Assembly (NCBI GenBank): GCA_029834535.1
Contig: JAQMWT010000315.1
Span: 186,001 to 250,000, forward strand
Direction of reading: 5' to 3'
Length of the DNA stretch: 64,000 bases
DNA from: Chrysophaeum taylorii
Lineage: Eukaryota; Sar; Pelagophyceae; Pelagomonadales; Pelagomonadaceae
In this document: positions 63,334 to 64,000 of the stretch, in pieces
Position numbering within the stretch: the stretch's first letter is position 1
Layout: every line of letters starts with the position of its first letter
Translations under genes and position numbers: made by a program
The notes under the pieces: model-generated
Told to the model about the DNA's origin: nothing
Databases searched by the model: none
Seen by the model: the letters and a program-made list of their open reading frames with translations, nothing else

Positions 63334-64000
63334 GAACGACGACGCCACGAGCTCCTCACACTTCCCGAAGCGAAAGATCTCGTTGTGTGCACGTTGCGCT
63401 CCGTGATGGAATCGACGGATGAAAAAAACTTCTCGGTCACGACAAACTTTTTTGACGCGGGGGTCGACTCGCTCGTGATGTGCAATCTCGCGCTGGCTCT
63501 CGGCGACAAACTCGGCGGCGTAAGGATTCCGCTAAGTGCCGCGTTTGAGAATCCAACGATCGAGGCGTTTGCAGAGTTCCTGGTGAAACACGTCGCGTCG
63601 TCAAGCGGTACGAGCGAGCAAAGCGCGGTCCGCGTGGACCAACAACAGGGCGGCGCCGTCGTCGTCGATGGCGCTTCGAGAGCCCAGCCGAGAAAACTTA
63701 GGGAAAACGTACCTTTCTCGTGGAACCAGCTGCAGTTGCTGACAGAGTGTGCGTCCATAGAAAACGCCGGCCAAGGTGGCTCGGGTGTGTTGGCGTTTGC
63801 TGCGTGGGCTCGGGGGAGTTTTTCTGTTTTCGCGTTGCGAACGGCTTTAAACGCTCTCGTTCGGCGACACGCAATTCTCCGCACGACGTATGGAATCGAC
63901 AAGGACGACGGCCACTTCACGCAGAGCGAGCACGACCATATGGAAGTTGCCTTGCTTGATGCAGTTGCGAAAACCGAAGCGGAGGCGGTTCAGCGGGCAA
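58644..64000 (+). CDS. fatty-acyl-AMP-ligase-like / carrier / condensation megasynthase, 5' part (continues past the window)
   Basis: Spliced gene. Proposed exons: 58644-59497, 59548-59771, 59866-62347, 62379-62599 and 62672 onward. The first join restores TSGSTGDPKGVMISHRN (ATP-binding motif) and the second restores FLAGYRMVNFSP. Adenylating domain, residues 1 to about 680: VPNYGLAEHV, YLRTGDEAF, RIKDLIIVGGTNYYSDDVE (the G-x-NYY form of fatty-acyl-AMP ligases) and the catalytic Lys block LKTTSGKLRRRA. Then about 800 residues without a recognised domain. The carrier domain has FFDAGVDSLVM (phosphopantetheine Ser codon 63469-63471). The condensation domain starts with PFSWNQLQLL and RRHAILRTTYG. 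Such enzymes activate a fatty acid as acyl-AMP and pass it to a carrier for polyketide or lipopeptide assembly. Confidence 0.8.
59498..59547 (+). other. intron 1 of the megasynthase gene (50 bp, GT-AG)
   Basis: GTGCGC...CCGCAG. Removal joins ACG-GG to GGACCCC and restores the unbroken AMP-binding motif. Confidence 0.85.
59772..59865 (+). other. intron 2 of the megasynthase gene (94 bp, apparently GC-AG)
   Basis: The reading frame meets TAG at 59774. The only join that keeps the conserved FLAGYRMV region removes GCTAGA...GTGCGCAG, a GC-AG intron. A GT donor further on would leave the stop in the exon. Confidence 0.7.
62348..62378 (+). other. candidate 31-bp intron 3 of the megasynthase gene
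   Basis: GTGAGT donor directly after TATTTCGT, acceptor GATGTAG. Removal joins two open frames in phase. It is unusually short, so an alternative is that the first gene ends at 62351. Confidence 0.5.
62600..62671 (+). other. intron 4 of the megasynthase gene (72 bp, GT-AG)
   Basis: GTGAAA donor, branch-like CTAAC near 62654 and acceptor CTCTCAG. It joins in phase into the open frame that leads to the carrier domain. Confidence 0.65.

Overview
This window looks like nuclear DNA of a GC-rich, gene-dense unicellular eukaryote, most likely a marine microalga. Stramenopile or haptophyte relatives fit best, but the lineage cannot be fixed from this window. The evidence is: mostly intronless, tightly packed eukaryotic housekeeping genes (a PP2A scaffold subunit, a CAF16-type ABC ATPase, Trm1, D-2-hydroxyglutarate dehydrogenase); short GT-AG introns in a few genes; an iota-class carbonic anhydrase, a family typical of algae; the start of a polyketide/non-ribosomal-peptide-type megasynthase; and several classes of eukaryotic transposable element. 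No rRNA, tRNA or CRISPR array was recognised.

Layout. 0.3-1.7 kb: D-2-hydroxyglutarate dehydrogenase (-). 2.1-4.3 kb: a decayed gene with a second decayed, rearranged copy at 40.0-42.2 kb. 5.8-9.4 kb: a 1210-residue leucine-rich-repeat protein. 9.73-14.59 kb: a Mutator-like DNA transposon with a 9-bp target duplication, a transposase in several exons, a SWIM zinc finger and a Tudor-like domain. 14.8-16.2 kb: a possible multi-exon membrane protein. 17.0-22.7 kb: Trm1 and an FSP1/AIFM2-like oxidoreductase whose start codons are only 18 bp apart, a tandem pair of CHAT-like proteins lacking the catalytic cysteine, and a secreted serine carboxypeptidase. 23.4-24.3 kb: a short-repeat block and a Helitron-type helicase relic. 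24.4-33.6 kb: a HisN-type phosphatase with a C-terminal membrane tail, an alpha/beta hydrolase, a Golgi sulfotransferase-like protein, a CAF16-like ATPase and the PP2A A subunit. 34-39.3 kb: an iota carbonic anhydrase, its pseudogene, and LINE and inverted-repeat relics.

42.2-54 kb is a nest of mobile DNA. A long-arm hairpin element (arms about 340 bp, loop 54 bp) is split by a recently inserted 10.46-kb Ty3/Gypsy-type LTR retrotransposon (LTRs 337 and 336 bp, two differences, target duplication GTGGT). Between its protease and reverse transcriptase this retrotransposon carries a cytosine-5 DNA methyltransferase domain with recognisable motifs I, II, IV, IX and X. This is the most striking content of the window. 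The protease-methyltransferase stretch is broken by several frame changes, whereas the flanking gag, RT and integrase frames are long and open.

54.2-58.5 kb holds LINE, WD40 and MITE relics and an inverted duplication. From 58.6 kb to the window end runs a multi-exon gene for a fatty-acyl-AMP-ligase-like protein, followed by unassigned domains, a carrier domain and the start of a condensation domain. It continues beyond the window.
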